From assembly GCA_038380435.1 (NCBI GenBank), contig JAWZYU010000005.1, positions 35,114,001 through 35,178,000 on the forward strand: a stretch of 64,000 bases of DNA, read 5' to 3'. This document shows positions 10,561 to 23,124 of the stretch, in pieces; within the stretch, counting starts at the first letter, position 1; every line of letters starts with the position of its first letter. The stretch is from Ryuthela nishihirai. Lineage: Eukaryota > Arthropoda > Arachnida > Araneae > Heptathelidae. A model generated the notes under the pieces. The model did not search any database and was not told where the DNA came from. It saw nothing but the letters and a program-made list of their open reading frames with translations. Position numbers and translations under genes: made by a program.

Positions 10561-12390
10561 CTCACTGTCAGTCTTAGTGGTCTAATTGCCCGATGTTAGT
10601 CTTCACGTGCAGCATCCTCCGGTGTCTGAGAAGATGCAATCAGGGCACTCTTTCCTCTCGTGCGAGTCAGGAGCAAGAGGAGAGATGCTTTCTTTCGTCG
10701 GGAATCCTTTCGGAGAGGAGGACGAGGAAGACACCTTCAGGACATCTGAAAATAATAGTTCAGCTTCCGTCACTTGAGCTTGTAATTTCATTCGCTCCGT
10801 TTTATGAAAAAAAAAAGACGAGACAACAGATTTTTTTTCTTTCTTTTCGGAAGATATAATTTCAAAAGTTTATCATAATAGCATTCTAAGCACTTACATA
10901 TTGAACAGTCCATTAGTCTGAAGTAGAACACTAACTGCTATATATATATACTAGCATATCGACACGGCGTTGTTCGGGTTGTAATAGGTGTTCTTCGGGT
11001 TTTCAAACGCCTTCTGATTCAATAAAAAAGCTTGACTCCGATTCATGCTTCTCGTTCGCGTTTCTTTACGTTCCCGACTTAAATTTTTTTTACCGATTAT
11101 TAAACAATGGCTTTATCACCCCAAGGCAGAAATAAATTAATTGCCACCCTATTTGATCTATTTTTTTTCCATTTCTGTAGAAACTATTATTTTATTTCTA
11201 TGGAAAAGATATTTTTTTTAAATTATACATAATAACCATTTTAAAATAATAACCGCTAATGTAAATTCTGTGGAAATTTCGAGAAATTCAATCCGGTCCG
11301 CATCCGTTTGGTTAATCCCAGAGGGTTTGTAGATAATCAAGAAAAATATCAATTAAATAATTTTAATAATTAAATTTATTAATAGATTATAATTTTTAAT
11401 AATATTTTTATCCTATAATCTTCCCTTGGATGAAAAGTACGTTAATTAGAAGGAGGGTAAGTACATAAGCGGACACTGATAAATACATACACAAACACGT
11501 CTTTTTACATATTTGTAAAGCTACGCGATGTGGGAAATATATTCAAAACCTGATATTAGCGTTCTTAGGCTTTTCAGAAAGTGTCCACCATCCATATTCT
11601 GGACTTCCACCACAATCAGCATCTCCGTAAGATGCAGGAGAAGCAGTTGGCAAATTTACGGTTAATTTCGATAATGCAAGTTAATTTTTATTCACAAAGC
11701 AAATTGGAAAGTTAAAAATTAAAATTTAAAACTAGAGGCTGAATTTTAAAATGACAATATTAATTGTGGTGCTTTCATGTTATAAATTAAGCCATTACAA
11801 TATGGATTACAATAATTATCCATTACAATAATTATTAACCATTAAAATATGGAAAAATTATCTTTTTTAGAACAATGATGAATTTGGAAAATTTGATCAT
11901 GTTGATGGAATTTATTAAAAAAAGATCGAATTCTTTCTGTGCGTGAATGATATCTATTTGAAGTCATCAAACATATAAAAAGCCTTTGTGAACAACCACA
12001 TATTAAAAAATTTTAAATTAACACAAAAATTATGAAATTTATTACTGTTATGCAATATTGTAGCATCTAGAACATTAACACTGTGGCATTATATTTATTT
12101 AATTGGTAGATATTTTAATGCTATTTTAAGGAATTTGATCTTGAAGTTGATCATCAGTTCTTTAAGACACATAAAATTTGGTTAATAAACATTATTTGTA
12201 AAAATTTATTTAATGAATCTCAATCAATTTTGCATTATCAATTACATTCTTGCACAATAAGTTAGTTTTGTAGTAGTTGGAAATACATTACTAGGCAAAA
12301 GTAAAGTCACAACTATATACTATGCAAATGGGAAACTAACGTCGAAGCTCTATAAATTACTTTAGAAGTTATAGAACTTTGACATTTGTT
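10561..12390. other. no gene; AT-rich with microsatellite
   Basis: Short open frames at 10586-10859 show no domain. A TATATATA run lies near 10940. The rest is AT-rich and unremarkable. Confidence 0.5.
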
Positions 12391-12860
12391 CTTTTTTTTT
12401 TTGAAAAATGTGATAGCAAATAACGATCTCAATCACATATATCAATATCTCGATTTTCAACAATATCCGTTTGTTATTTAATTAGTTTTAGAAGTTGAAT
12501 ATTTAACAATAACTGTGTCAGCCATAAAAAATTATACAAAATACGAGAATTAACGTGCACATGCGATACAATAATACAAATGCGATAATGCGAAACTTAA
12601 TGCGATAATGCGACGAATAATACGAGATTAATGTGTACAAACTTCTAAAGTATACACTTATTTTAAATAATTAAATCCGTTGAAATAATAATACTTATCA
12701 AGTCTTAGATCTGAGATAATTTCTTATGACTGGCATGGTCATTATTAAACATTCAAACACTCATAACTCATTAAATACTGAACGAATATTGTTGAAAATC
12801 GAGATATTGATTTATATGATTGAGATCTTTATCTGCAATCACATTTTTCAAAATAAAAAA
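12391..12860. repeat. inverted repeat, ~100-bp arms
   Basis: The left arm (12391-12490) and right arm (12760-12860) are reverse complements, sharing ATATCTCGATTTTCAACAAT and TTTTGAAAAATGTGAT. Just outside, TTTAGAAGTTATAGAACTTT occurs twice as a direct repeat (12361 and about 12867). Probably a decayed non-autonomous DNA transposon. No TSD assigned. Confidence 0.7.
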
Positions 12861-13069
12861 ACTTATTTTAGAAGTTATAGAACTTTAATATTTGCTTCCC
12901 ATTGAATTAAAATAGGGATTTTCCTTAATTTATGGAAACCAGTGTATGATGTAGAACTGATAGAACTCTTAAAATTTGCACCAAGGATTTATCTGGGTCA
13001 TATATTACGAGAAAAATTCGAAACTTGACCCCCTTTAACGTAAAACAGAGGGATTGTAAGGGTCATAGA

Positions 13070-14400
13070 GATCAAATCGTAAGCTACAAGTGCTAGAAAC
13101 AAGAAAATTGGTTATTAAGAATGTTTTGGGAGATCTCAGAAACGTTATGAAAATTTGTATTCGGAGATTTCTTCGAAGTTGGAGATTAAATTACAATCTA
13201 CCAGTGCTAGAGAACTAAATATTACTGCCTGATGGCATTTTAGGTTCTTCATTTCAGAAACTTTGCGAATTTTTCGATCTGACTGAGATAAAGATCAGAG
13301 GGCAAAATTTTTTCTGCTTGTGCTCCGAACTTCAAAATTTGTGCCTGGAGGTATTTCCGTTTCTACATATTAGAAACGTTATAAAATTTGTATCCGACGA
13401 ATCCCTCCAGGTCAGAGGTAAAATTTCTGTCTAAGGTGAGAATTGATATTCTCACCGTAGATCTCAGAAAAGTTAAGAAATTTTTGATCCCATGTTTCGT
13501 TCAAGGTGAAAAAGCGGTCAGAGTGACGGAAGAGAAAACAGGAAATGCCGGAAGTGGCGATTGGTTTCTCTTTGTATTATATCTATGCACTTAATTTTGA
13601 TTGAATGCGAAGCGATCACGTTAATTCTAATAATGGTGTAGAAGTGGCGAACTCTTAAGATTGTATTTAGGGGTAATTTAGGGGTATATAATCTGAGTTT
13701 TTGATATCCGATGCGTTCGTCAAGATTAAACAGAGGTCATAAAGAGGTCAAATCTTGATCTACAATTGCTAGAAACGTGAAAAATTACTGCGGGGGGGGG
13801 GGATTTTAGGTCGTACATTTCAAACACTACAAAGTTTCCAATCTGGCGAGTCCTTCGAATTCAAAGATGAAATATCTATCTGCTACAGCTAGAGAATTGG
13901 GAAATGGTGTCTGTGGGTATTTCGGGTCGTAGATCTTAGCAATGTTACGAAATTTGTGATCCGACATGTGGTTTCAGGTCAAAATTCGGTCAAACTGGAC
14001 TCTGTATGTGCCAGAAACATGAAAATTGGTATCTAGGATTATTTCTGGTTAGAGATTTCAGAAACTCTACAATATATTCAGGTCCGGCTAATGCTCTGAG
14101 GTAAGAGGTCGATTTTCGTTACATATGTGGTGGAAAGTTGAAAATTATTGCTTGGGGGTAATTTCAAACATTGGCAACATACCTTCACTCATAGCTCTGA
14201 GAAATGTTATGGAATTTCCAGTCTAAGAAGTTTCTTGAGGTCTAAGGTCAAAGTTTGATTTTTAGAAACTAGACAGCTAAAAATAGATGTCTAGGGTTAT
14301 TTCGAGTCGTAGATCACAGAAATGTAATAAAAGTTTGGCTCTGATGACGTTTCAAGGTCAAATAGGGGTCTCGGATTACAGTCGAGAAGCTGCTGAAAGT
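13070..14400. repeat. degenerate ~110-135-bp tandem array
   Basis: A recurring order of words is seen: GCTAGAAAC, GAAAATTGGTAT, TAGATCTCAGAAACGTTA, AAATTTG, then AAGGTCAGAGGTCAAA. Successive GCTAGAAAC-like starts lie near 13092, 13206, 13768, 13889, 14010 and 14133. I infer about ten old, strongly diverged satellite-like units. A run of G occurs near 13793. The small open frame at 13388-13594 lies inside the array and is not a gene. Confidence 0.6.
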
Positions 14401-14984
14401 GGCGATAGATTTTTCGTATTTGTGTGTGTGTATATATATATGTTACGTGTTCCGCCCATGTGACCCTCTAAGGGGCTCCACTCCTTGAATCCCCCTTGGT
14501 TGAATTGCTCCCCTCGCTCCTTCCATAGAAGAGAGTCATCAGGTCCCTTACCATGCGGATAAAGCAATGCTTTAAAATTTCGAATGTTGCATAAAACATC
14601 ATAAAAAATTAATCTTTTACCCATTACAGAAAATAGATGTTAATATTTAACACAAAACAATTTATATAAAGATGCAGCGCTCTCGGAAAATATTTCACAC
14701 CACATTACGGATGCAACGTAACGGACGAACTGTTTACTGTTGCAATACATTCAAGTTGCCTTTCAATGAAAACTAATTCTGATAAATCTGATAAAAACTG
14801 AATTCTATTCTGAATTAAACTAATTCTGATAAATTCTGATAATCTATTTCAGTTACAAATTTCGACTTGTAGCTATTTCAAATAAATATTTCACAGCATA
14901 CTTTCGTATATAATTCACTCTATCATTCGATGCACTTGAGTTCAAAAGTGATCATGCTATAAAATTTCGAGTGTTGCTCTAAAC
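14401..14984. other. no gene; flank of the hAT element
   Basis: It contains a GTGTATATATAT microsatellite near 14420. The block 14550-14790 is loosely repeated by 14950-14984 plus 18206-18290: TAAAATTTCGAGTGTTG-like words, then a motif ending TTCAACGAAAGCTAAT. An old direct repeat may therefore have been interrupted by the hAT insertion. Confidence 0.45.
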
Positions 14985-15276
14985 CAGTGATTCCCAACCT
15001 TTTCTGGACCATCGCCCCTTTTAGAAGAGAACAAAAATTTCAACGCCCCCCTAGTCCATAAGAGTTAATTTTATATGAAATATTAAAATATTGTTGCATA
15101 TTATCTGTACCTAATTTATCTGTTTATTTATCTATTAAAAATCATAAAGCAGAAATTAATAAAACGACAACCAAATGTACAATAAAATTGCTTATTAAAA
15201 TTTTAAAAATAAACACAGAATCAATAAGAAATAAAAAATAATGAGATAAACACAAAATAAATAATAAATAAAAAAA

Positions 15277-17044
15277 TTAATGAGATGGTTGAAGCTGGTG
15301 GAGTGTTAATAATTTGTTAATGTCGGGTTCCAATTTCGCTAACATCAATCGCAGATCGCCACGTTCAGTGATGTGTAGTCTGTTCCTCTTCTTTGACAGT
15401 AAATTAGCTACTGCACTGAATCCACGCTCAGCCATATAGGACGAAGGAAATGCGATTAAAAACTTCTGTACTATTGCCCACAATCCAGGGTAGAGAACTG
15501 GTATTGATTTTTGAAGCCAGAACTCTTGGTATCCATGTTTGAATTTTACTTTGAGTGCTTCGTTAGTCATGAGTTCTAAGAGTTCCTCTTCCAAATTTGA
15601 TGATTCTTCAGTATCTGTGTTTGCGAAAGGATCTAAAACCCAACTCGGTATATTCATGTTTAAAATATCTTGGAAACGCTCCGTAAAATCAACATGAAGA
15701 ACTTCCAAGTGTTGGCAGTAAGTAAGTAAATCTACCGGTTTTGCAGAGACTGCTGATAATGTGGGAAAGTGGTTGTATTCACCTCTACCTAGATTTCGTT
15801 TGAATAGAAGAAGTTTTCCCGCAAAAGCAGCTATGACGTTTTTTGTTTTAATTAAATTCAACTCATCACCTTGCAATTGTAAATTAACTTGATTAAATAT
15901 TTTAAACAGGTCTGTCAAATAAGCGATGTCATTTTTTGACGTAATCAGGTTTTCGCGCAATTTTTCGTCTCTGTCTTCAAGGAAGTCCAGTACTGAGTCA
16001 AATAGATCGAAAAAACGATTCAGACAAACACCTTTAGAGAGCCAACGTACTTCTGTGTGCAGCAGCAAGCGATTGTAATCTTCATCATTTTCATTACAAA
16101 GCTTACCAAATAATCGGTCATTCAATGAATTGCTTCTAATCTTATTGATTGCTTTAAAAAATAATGGAGCGACGTATGCAGACGTTCATTCAAGTTTTTT
16201 GCAACCAAATGCTGACGATAAATAATACAATGTACAGCGAGTACATTTGGTACTGCTTGTTTCAAATGCGCTATGAAACCCTTATGACGCCCTGTCATTG
16301 CTGGAGCACCATCAGTAGCAGCAGACAAAATATTGCAAATAGGAATTTCTTTCTCTTGAAAAAACTTTTGCATGGTATTAAATATAGATTCTCCCTTTGT
16401 ATCAGATAATAACTCTTCATGAATTTTTTCTTCTTTTATAAATCGTACGTATGATAAGAGTAGAACTTCGTTATTTGGTACAGTTGATTCATCGAGTTGA
16501 ATGGAAAATTTGCAAGTCTTTAAGTAATCACATAATGATATTTCAACGTCTTTTGCCATTTCATCTATTCTTCTTTGCACTGAATTATTACTGAGAGGAA
16601 TTTTTTTGATGATATCTGACGGTGTCTTATGATAACAGTTTTTAATATCTCTTTGACTGCCGGCAAAATTAATTCCTCCCCAATTGTGTGTGGTTTTCCT
16701 GCTTTTGCGATTAACAATGAAACGTTATATGAGGCTCGTAGTCCATCATCATCTTGTTTAGAAGACGACGCAAAAAGGTTTGACATAGTTAGCTGTTTTA
16801 AATATTGCTTTTCCAGTTCTTGAAAATATGATAAATCTTTGTTCTTCTTATCAGCATGCATTTTATTTAAATGCTCTTGTAGCCTAGAAGGTTTCATAGC
16901 TTCATTTGAAAAAACTTTTCGGAAAATTAAACACATAGGTAATGATTGGTTTGTAGGAGAGTACGTAAATCCATATTTCAAATACTCAATACTGTACTGC
17001 CCGCATTTCTTTTTAGATGTAGATTCAGACATTTTCAAATACAA
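15277..17044 (-). pseudogene. hAT transposase, BED finger + RNase H-like + dimerisation domain
   Basis: Three overlapping open frames follow one another: 17044-16565, 16580-16122 and 16125-15277. They make up one ~590-residue hAT transposase of the type related to SCAND3/ZBED/ZMYM6-like proteins. The first holds a BED-type zinc finger ending HLNKMH; the second Cys of its CxxC pair reads Phe (CLIF). The second has the catalytic region (FSIQLDEST and AATDGAPAMTG). The third has VRWLSKG and the C-terminal dimerisation motif (AERGFSAVANLLSKKRNRL). Two frameshifts and the lost zinc ligand make it inactive as sequenced. Confidence 0.92.
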
Positions 17045-17562
17045 ATTAACTTCTAAACAGATTTATAGATAGTTATAAAAATAATGTTTATAATGACTTC
17101 TAACACTTATCACTCACCACTATTTATCACGGCGAAGCACATAAAAATAATAAAACATTCCTAGAGCTATAGCTTCTATAGATTTGATTTTGTGCACGCA
17201 TTAACTTATATGTTTGCGATGCCGGCGCACTTGCTCCGTAAACAAGTCATTTCAAGCTCCCATATTCTTGTCGAAACATGTTAAATTGCATGAACCGCGT
17301 GTTTGCCTACCAATTTGCAAGGACTTGTCACCGTCAATCTATTCTAAACTAAAACAAATTAGGTATAGGTATACCTAATGCTAATTTAAAAATGCTTATT
17401 AACGCGATAACAATAAGATAATTTACATAGCTAGATAAAATGTTTATTCATGAAAACAGGTATTTTCAAAGTATTTTATTATATTAAAAAACAAATAATT
17501 ATAAAAAAATATTAAATATAATAAATTTATTACTATTATAATATTATTGTATCAAGGTTGAT

Positions 17563-17925
17563 TTGCCTATCAGGACGGACACACATATCCAACATAATAA
17601 GCCTGATATAGTAGTGCATGTTGAGGTATTGAATGAGATTAGAATTATTGAAGTAGGAATAACATCTCAGGATAACCTGCAGACAGTAGAGGTTGAAAAG
17701 AAGAGGAAGTATGATCTGCTGGCTAATGAGTTGAGCCTAATTCACAAGTGTAATGTTAGTATTATACCTTATGTTCTGACGTGGGATGGTATTGTAACTA
17801 CGTACCATAAAGCATACTCAAAGCGACTTGGAGTGGGAAAAGATATTGAAGCTTATATCCAATCTGTGATCTTGAAGAGAACTTTGAGAGCATCTCAGTC
17901 GACTTCAGACGTACCAGTACGCTAA
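17563..17925 (+). pseudogene. restriction-like endonuclease-like C-terminal fragment of a non-LTR element
   Basis: An open frame of 120 codons inside the hAT element but on the opposite strand to its transposase. It contains HNKPDIVV, then RIIEVGI, then EVEKKRKYDLL, with spacing like the PD-(D/E)xK core found at the C terminus of some non-LTR retrotransposon polyproteins and uncharacterised invertebrate proteins. I infer a retrotransposon fragment captured by, or inserted in, the hAT. It has no upstream reverse transcriptase here. The start codon at 17563 may not be real; the frame probably continues an absent N-terminal part. Confidence 0.5.
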
Positions 17926-18205
17926 TAGGCGGTAAGCAGGGAACTTATTGTCCAAGCTGCAGTTGAAAAGCTGTACATGACGGATGAGGTAGTGGATGAC
18001 CAGAATCACCAGGAAGACACCACAGAATAGAATATATAAAAAGGTTGTCACAGAAAATTCCATTAAATTTATTTATTTATTTGACCGCCCCTCTTGACTG
18101 CCTCAACGCCCCCCATTTGCCTCTGGATCCGCTACCGCCCCCATGGAAGGCTCCAGCGCCCACTGGGGGGCGGTATCGCCCCCGTTGGGAATCTATGCTC
18201 TAAAC

Positions 18206-18866
18206 GTTATCAAAATCGAAAGATTAGAAAGTAACTTACGAATTGTTTACGCTGACGGCGAGGCGAAGTTGCCATTCAACGAAAGCTAATGTTATCATAT
18301 TCTTGCAAAATATGTTGAGACATAGTTTCCTTTGACGATATGGCAACCGGACTGGCTTTTTCTTTAATATCACGTTCAATCTCTGTCGTTGAGGTTCTTA
18401 TTCATACGTCTGTTCTTAATATAGTAAAGCCAATTTACGAATGTATATGCATATTTTAAATTTTGTCCGTAAGGTAAATACATTAGTGTTACCTATCTTT
18501 ATATTGCTTTTCGCTTGTCATTGGTCAGTTTCTGTGTTTGCCAAAACAGTTGTCCCACCATACCTTTTCACAGTTTGCGTGTTTGACAAAACAGTTGTTA
18601 TACTATATCTTTTTAACTTGTAGTGGCAGCAGGTGATTAAAGCTTTTGGTGGGGACACCTTGACTAGAACAGTCAGGGCCTGGATGTGGGAAAAATTTTC
18701 GAACTATGCTGACATTAAATTGAACTGTACTGGAACGACGTTCCCTTTTCATTTTTCAGCTATTCCCGAAACGCATTATTTAACGAAATTTTTCGGGTAG
18801 AAAAGAAACAAACTCGGAAAGGCGTTCCTGTCTTTTCTAGCTCAATTTGCTATTTTCCATCCTCCT
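18206..18866. other. no gene; short tandem duplication
   Basis: A block containing CAAAACAGTTGT is repeated at about 18540 and 18585. The open frame at 18441-18623 crosses this duplication and has no domain. Otherwise unrecognised. Confidence 0.5.
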
Positions 18867-18892
18867 GCCAACGGCAGTACCAAGCTAAAAAC

Positions 18893-18923
<31 letters not shown>

Positions 18924-18943
18924 AGCTTTGGGCGCGGTCGGTA
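18867..18943 (+). pseudogene. 5S rRNA-derived sequence, 5' 77 nt (SINE3-type head)
   Basis: It aligns from nucleotide 1 to about 77 of animal 5S rRNA: GCCAACGGC at the start, then GTTCTCGTCCGATCACCGA, AGTTAAGCAGC (A box) and GGGCGCGG. It ends at GGTA exactly where the inverted-repeat unit begins. The remaining 42 nt resume at 31004, 12 kb away. Differences from the conserved sequence (for example CAGTACCAAG) show it is a derivative, most likely the head of a 5S-derived SINE rather than a working 5S gene. Confidence 0.92.
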
Positions 18944-19074
18944 CAGTCGCTCAAAAAAAAAAATCCGAACACTACGGTTGATTATAGAATTCAGAAAAAA
19001 TATCTGGCAACGATTTTTTTAGAAATTAATTATCTGGCAACCTTCGTGTACAGTCGTGACCACCGAGAGACAAG
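18944..19074 (+). repeat. left terminal inverted repeat of the 12-kb unit
   Basis: About 131 bp. It matches the right terminal repeat through the blocks AGAATTCAGAAAAAATATC, TGGCAACGATTTTTTTAG and ATCTGGCAACC. The first ~108 bp are also the left half of the short MITEs. Confidence 0.88.
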
Positions 19075-22000
19075 GCCAAGGGACTGATTTATGACGTCAC
19101 TAAGAGTGGTACTTGCCGTGACTACGGAATCTAGCTAAATCGTGCCATAAAATTTCTTTCAGAAACACTGCGATGATTCCTATATTCTTTTTGTGCAATT
19201 TTTCCTTACGTTTTCAAAAAATTGAGCGTTTTTAAAGTACATTAAACTATTTTCATTCAATGCCGATTTTTTTTATATGCATTGAAGAAACTACATATAT
19301 AAAATAATGAAACAGAGACAATGGTAATAAAAATTTCTGATTTATTCCCACACATTTACTTTACACAAATAAGAATTTGAAGGTAATAAGATTAAATGCA
19401 TAGATTCCCACAACAATCTTACTAGTGCTTCACACACATATATATATATAAATTTTAAAATCGAAATTGCTTGTTCTCATCCTGCACTTATTGTTATAAA
19501 AAAGCCACTTCAGAAATGTATTTAATGAATAAAATTAAAATTTCAGAGTATTCCTAACTTCAATCTCTAAATAATCCTATGTACAGAAAGAATTGCTGAA
19601 ATCATACTGTTACTTGAGAGATTTATCTTTTGCTTTTATAAAATATAAAAGATAATATAAGTATAATAAATAGATTATTAAGAAAATATACGTGTATTTT
19701 GAACATAATAAAAAACTTAGATTTATAGTGACCAACATAAGAAATATTTTGCTGCTGTAGTTTTTTAATAAAATTTATGTTTAAAGAAATATTAATAATA
19801 CACAAATTTAAAGAATACTTCAATCATTAATTTACAGCCATTATCACTTTTATATTGTATATAAATGTTATATAAACTCATTTTCTAATTACACTTCAAT
19901 TATATTCAGTGATGGCACTGATGAAAGCAAAGGTCAGTTACACAAAACATTTATTGATTTGTTGAGTGATTTAACCAAAAATTAATAACCTATTAACTGA
20001 TTCATAAGTCCCATGTGGACAGGACAGCTCATGTGATACTTTGCTACTGAATTCCTGTAACAGGCAGTTACTTAAAAGGTTTTTGTTGATTTCTCAATTT
20101 TAAATCATGATAATTCCTTCATTCAGAAAGTGTAATAATCATTCTTCTCCATTCAACTGTTTGAAAATTTCTTAATAAATGATAAAGCTAATTCACTACA
20201 GTACCTAAAGTATCTACTTATAGATTCTTACTGTGTGTCATGTCATTTACATAAATCAATTAAAGATTAACATTTTACTAAACTGACATTCTGACACCTC
20301 AATTTTATTGTTATATCACTACAGAGATCAACGTTGACAGTTTTCAATTCTGTTGGCTTAATATATGCTCTCCCCTTCACAAAAAAATCCTAAATTCCGC
20401 TGTATACAATTTCTATAAATTAATGTTGAATTCCTGATTAACACAGTATTCTTTGTAATTTAGGATTCATTTAGAATGTTTTAATAGTCATCTCCGTGAC
20501 ATATTTTTGAAAATTCAGAAAGTAACTTTTTATCACAGCACCTAATTTACAGACCAATTTTCCTAAAATACAATATATCTGATATAAAAAAAGTTAAAGA
20601 TGTAACTAGCATTATATTCCACTTTAACCCTATTTTGCGAGTGATGATACAGAACTTACTGCAAAGTTCTCATCTTTGCTATTAATAACCAACATAAGAA
20701 AAAATTTCATGTCATCAACAACATGGAATTTCCTAAAAGATAATGCAAAATTTCTTAAATCCAATATGATGTTGAATTATGCATTCAAAAAGAATACTTA
20801 GTAGTCAATCCTCTAGATTTAACTTGTAAGAAATTTTGCTATGTAAGACATTATGATCATCTTTTGGAGTTGATTAATGTTTTTTTACAATTTTTTCACA
20901 AATGATACTGTAAGATTACTATAGTACCTCAGCCTCAATTCACAGATCATTACTGTTCATTTAATATATATGTTAAAGATTTGATTTTACTTCATTTATA
21001 TCTAATGGTAATTTAATCACATTTTGTGATGAGAACAAATTTCTGTTTTGTTGATTGCTAAGAACCTTTAGGAAAAAATATCTAAAACAATATAATAACC
21101 AATAGTAACTTCAGCAAAAATGCACCTTGTAAAATTTTAACATAATTGATAACTGCTAAGCTGTTAATTGCACAAATAAAAGGAACACTCTAAACCCCTA
21201 AAATTTACACTATAATAAAAAGAGTACCCAGATACTTCCAGCAACATTCAAAGTTGCCGAACTTTGAAAATAAGCACTTTCACAGCAATCCTTCATTGTC
21301 AATAAGGTAAAATTGAAGATTTAATTTTGTTCTCAGTTTTCTACAATATTTACTTCACATTTAAAGAGTTATAGGAGCTGGAGCATGTAACAGCACACAC
21401 CACTGTCACAAACTTCCTAAGTATCCCCCAAATTGAAAACTGAACAAACGTTTATACATTTTATGGTACATTTTTGATAGTGAACTATATGTTACAACAG
21501 TTGCATTTTAGCTTTTGAAGTAAGTTTTAATAAGTAGTTAAAGTTAAATGTTTCAGCTTTCATAATTCATAAATATTAAATAAATATTGCAAAAATAAAT
21601 GATTTAGAGAGGTTTGCATGAGAACTTCAATTTATCTCCAGCAAGTTTTCTCATCCATCATATTTGTTGTTTGTAATACAGTGTATGCATAAATATTTGT
21701 AGTTTAGAGAGAGGGTACCTGCTCCCCTCCCTTCATAATAATTTTTTTTCACAGATCTCTGTGTGCATTGGTTATAGTTTAGACCAGGGATCTCAAATAT
21801 ATATATGAGTTACTTCTCAATACATGGCAAACTTCATTCATTTTAAGCAATAATAAACAAAACATTACTTAATGTTAATTTAAATATAAATTACTTTTGT
21901 TATCCAAACAAACTTCATTTACAGTGGTTTCATATTTGGTTAAACATGATCAATTCTCCATACTCATGTGGGATCATTGCAGTCAAGTCAAGTAGGTAAG

Positions 22001-22290
22001 CAACAGTTTGTTACTTTGATAATGAATAGAACATATTGCTTACATATGCGTCAGAACATACCAAAGCTCTCTCTACAGAGAAGGCCAGATATCACATGAC
22101 TGTGATATATCAAAAAAAGATTCTCCACTCTCGCGATGCTTTTCGTGTCGCTTGTTCTTGCTGGCTATTGTATGGTACTGTTTTAAAATTTTGCTAGTTT
22201 TGTAATAGACATAAATTACATGTTTTTTGAGGTGAATACAACATGAATTGTAATTGTAATGTGAGCTGCTTTGTGATAGTTATTTGTTAG
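19075..22290. other. AT-rich cargo of the 12-kb unit, no gene recognised
   Basis: More than 3 kb of AT-rich, apparently unique sequence. A CRE-like TGACGTCA lies at about 19092. Poly(A)-signal-like words occur on both strands. No open frame with domain support; the 66-codon frame at 19623-19823 is AT-rich noise. It could be untranslated sequence or introns of the minus-strand THAP gene, but nothing in the sequence shows this. Confidence 0.5.
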
Positions 22291-22301
22291 GACTAACCAC
22301 C

Positions 22302-22380
22302 ATGACTCAATTCCGAAAGTACTGTGTGCTTGGTTGCAACAGCAACTACCACTATAATTGCTATAAAACACCACTCCATG
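22302..22380 (+). other. possible small Cys-containing exon (tentative)
   Basis: ATG in a good context (ACCACCATG) opens a short frame with KYCVLGCN, resembling a CxxxC start of a zinc-binding domain such as THAP. It is cut at 22380 by a SINE1 insertion. Removing the SINE and the LINE does not restore a long frame without a shift. A pseudogene exon or chance are both possible. Confidence 0.2.
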
Positions 22381-22725
22381 ATCTGTAGTTCCCAGGTTCG
22401 AGTCCCAGCTGGGTCAGCGTTGAGATTTATCTCCGCAAAATTCCCTGCCCTACCCACGGTCAGTAGGGGACACCGATGGGCTTGGCAAGGCCCCCGTCCG
22501 TCGGATGGGACGTTAAGCCGTGGCCCCGTGTCCGGGAGAGCCATACCCTGTGCACGTTAAAGAACACGCTGGATGGCCTTGACGGGAGGCTACCATCTGT
22601 CCCCCAACAGCTGTTCCAGTGGGTCCCCTCCCCCAACCTTCTCTGAGCCTACGGGGTCCATGTGACCTGGCCATTTAGCCCATGGTGTGCAAAAAAGTGC
22701 CGCTCAGAGGTAAAACAACCCAACC
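22381..22725 (+). mobile_element. SINE1 copy, slightly 5' truncated, with TSD
   Basis: It starts inside the tRNA-like head (ATCTGTAGTTCCCAGG) and keeps the B box GGTTCGAGTCC, body and AAAACAACCCAACC tail. CACTCCATG flanks it at 22372-22380 and 22726-22734. Confidence 0.95.
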
Positions 22726-23124
22726 CACTCCATGTTGTGGGTTCCCAGCTGTGGCTATGAAAAATATAAAGTATTTTATGACAAGCAATGGCAGTGTTGT
22801 TCAGTTGATATAATTCAATTCAATTCAATTTTTATTCAACATAGATATGTATCAATACAAAAATTTATAAACATACCCAGCTAAAGTAACTGAATACTTG
22901 AGGCTGGTGTATAATTATGACAAAAATATAAATACAAAAAATTAAGAAGGCAACAATTGATAATTGAAACAATCAATGACGTAGAAGTCAAAAAACTGGT
23001 TTTACATATAGCTATAATTCATTGTTTAGTATCCATTCAGAAAGAGATTTATTAAATAAATATTTAGAAGTAATTTTCTTCATTGTATCTGGAATACTGT
23101 TGTATAATTTAGGCCCAATATAGT

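Larger units (their letters stand above)
14985..18197 (-). mobile_element. full-length hAT transposon with 8-bp TSD
   Basis: A 3.2-kb element bounded by short inverted repeats (left CAGTGATTCCCAAC; right end, read inward, CATAGATTCCCAAC). It is flanked by CTCTAAAC on both sides (14977-14984 and 18198-18205), the 8-bp duplication diagnostic of hAT. Near both ends C/G-rich words (CGCCCCC and GGGGCGGT) recur as subterminal motifs. It carries the frameshifted transposase at 15277-17044 on the minus strand and an unrelated plus-strand open frame at 17563-17925. Confidence 0.95.

Noticed and set aside
19092..19100. Shared CRE-like word TGACGTCACTAAG between the left hairpin (about 110) and 19092
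   Set aside because: Only about 15 bases match and there is no further similarity around it; chance or a common motif is sufficient.
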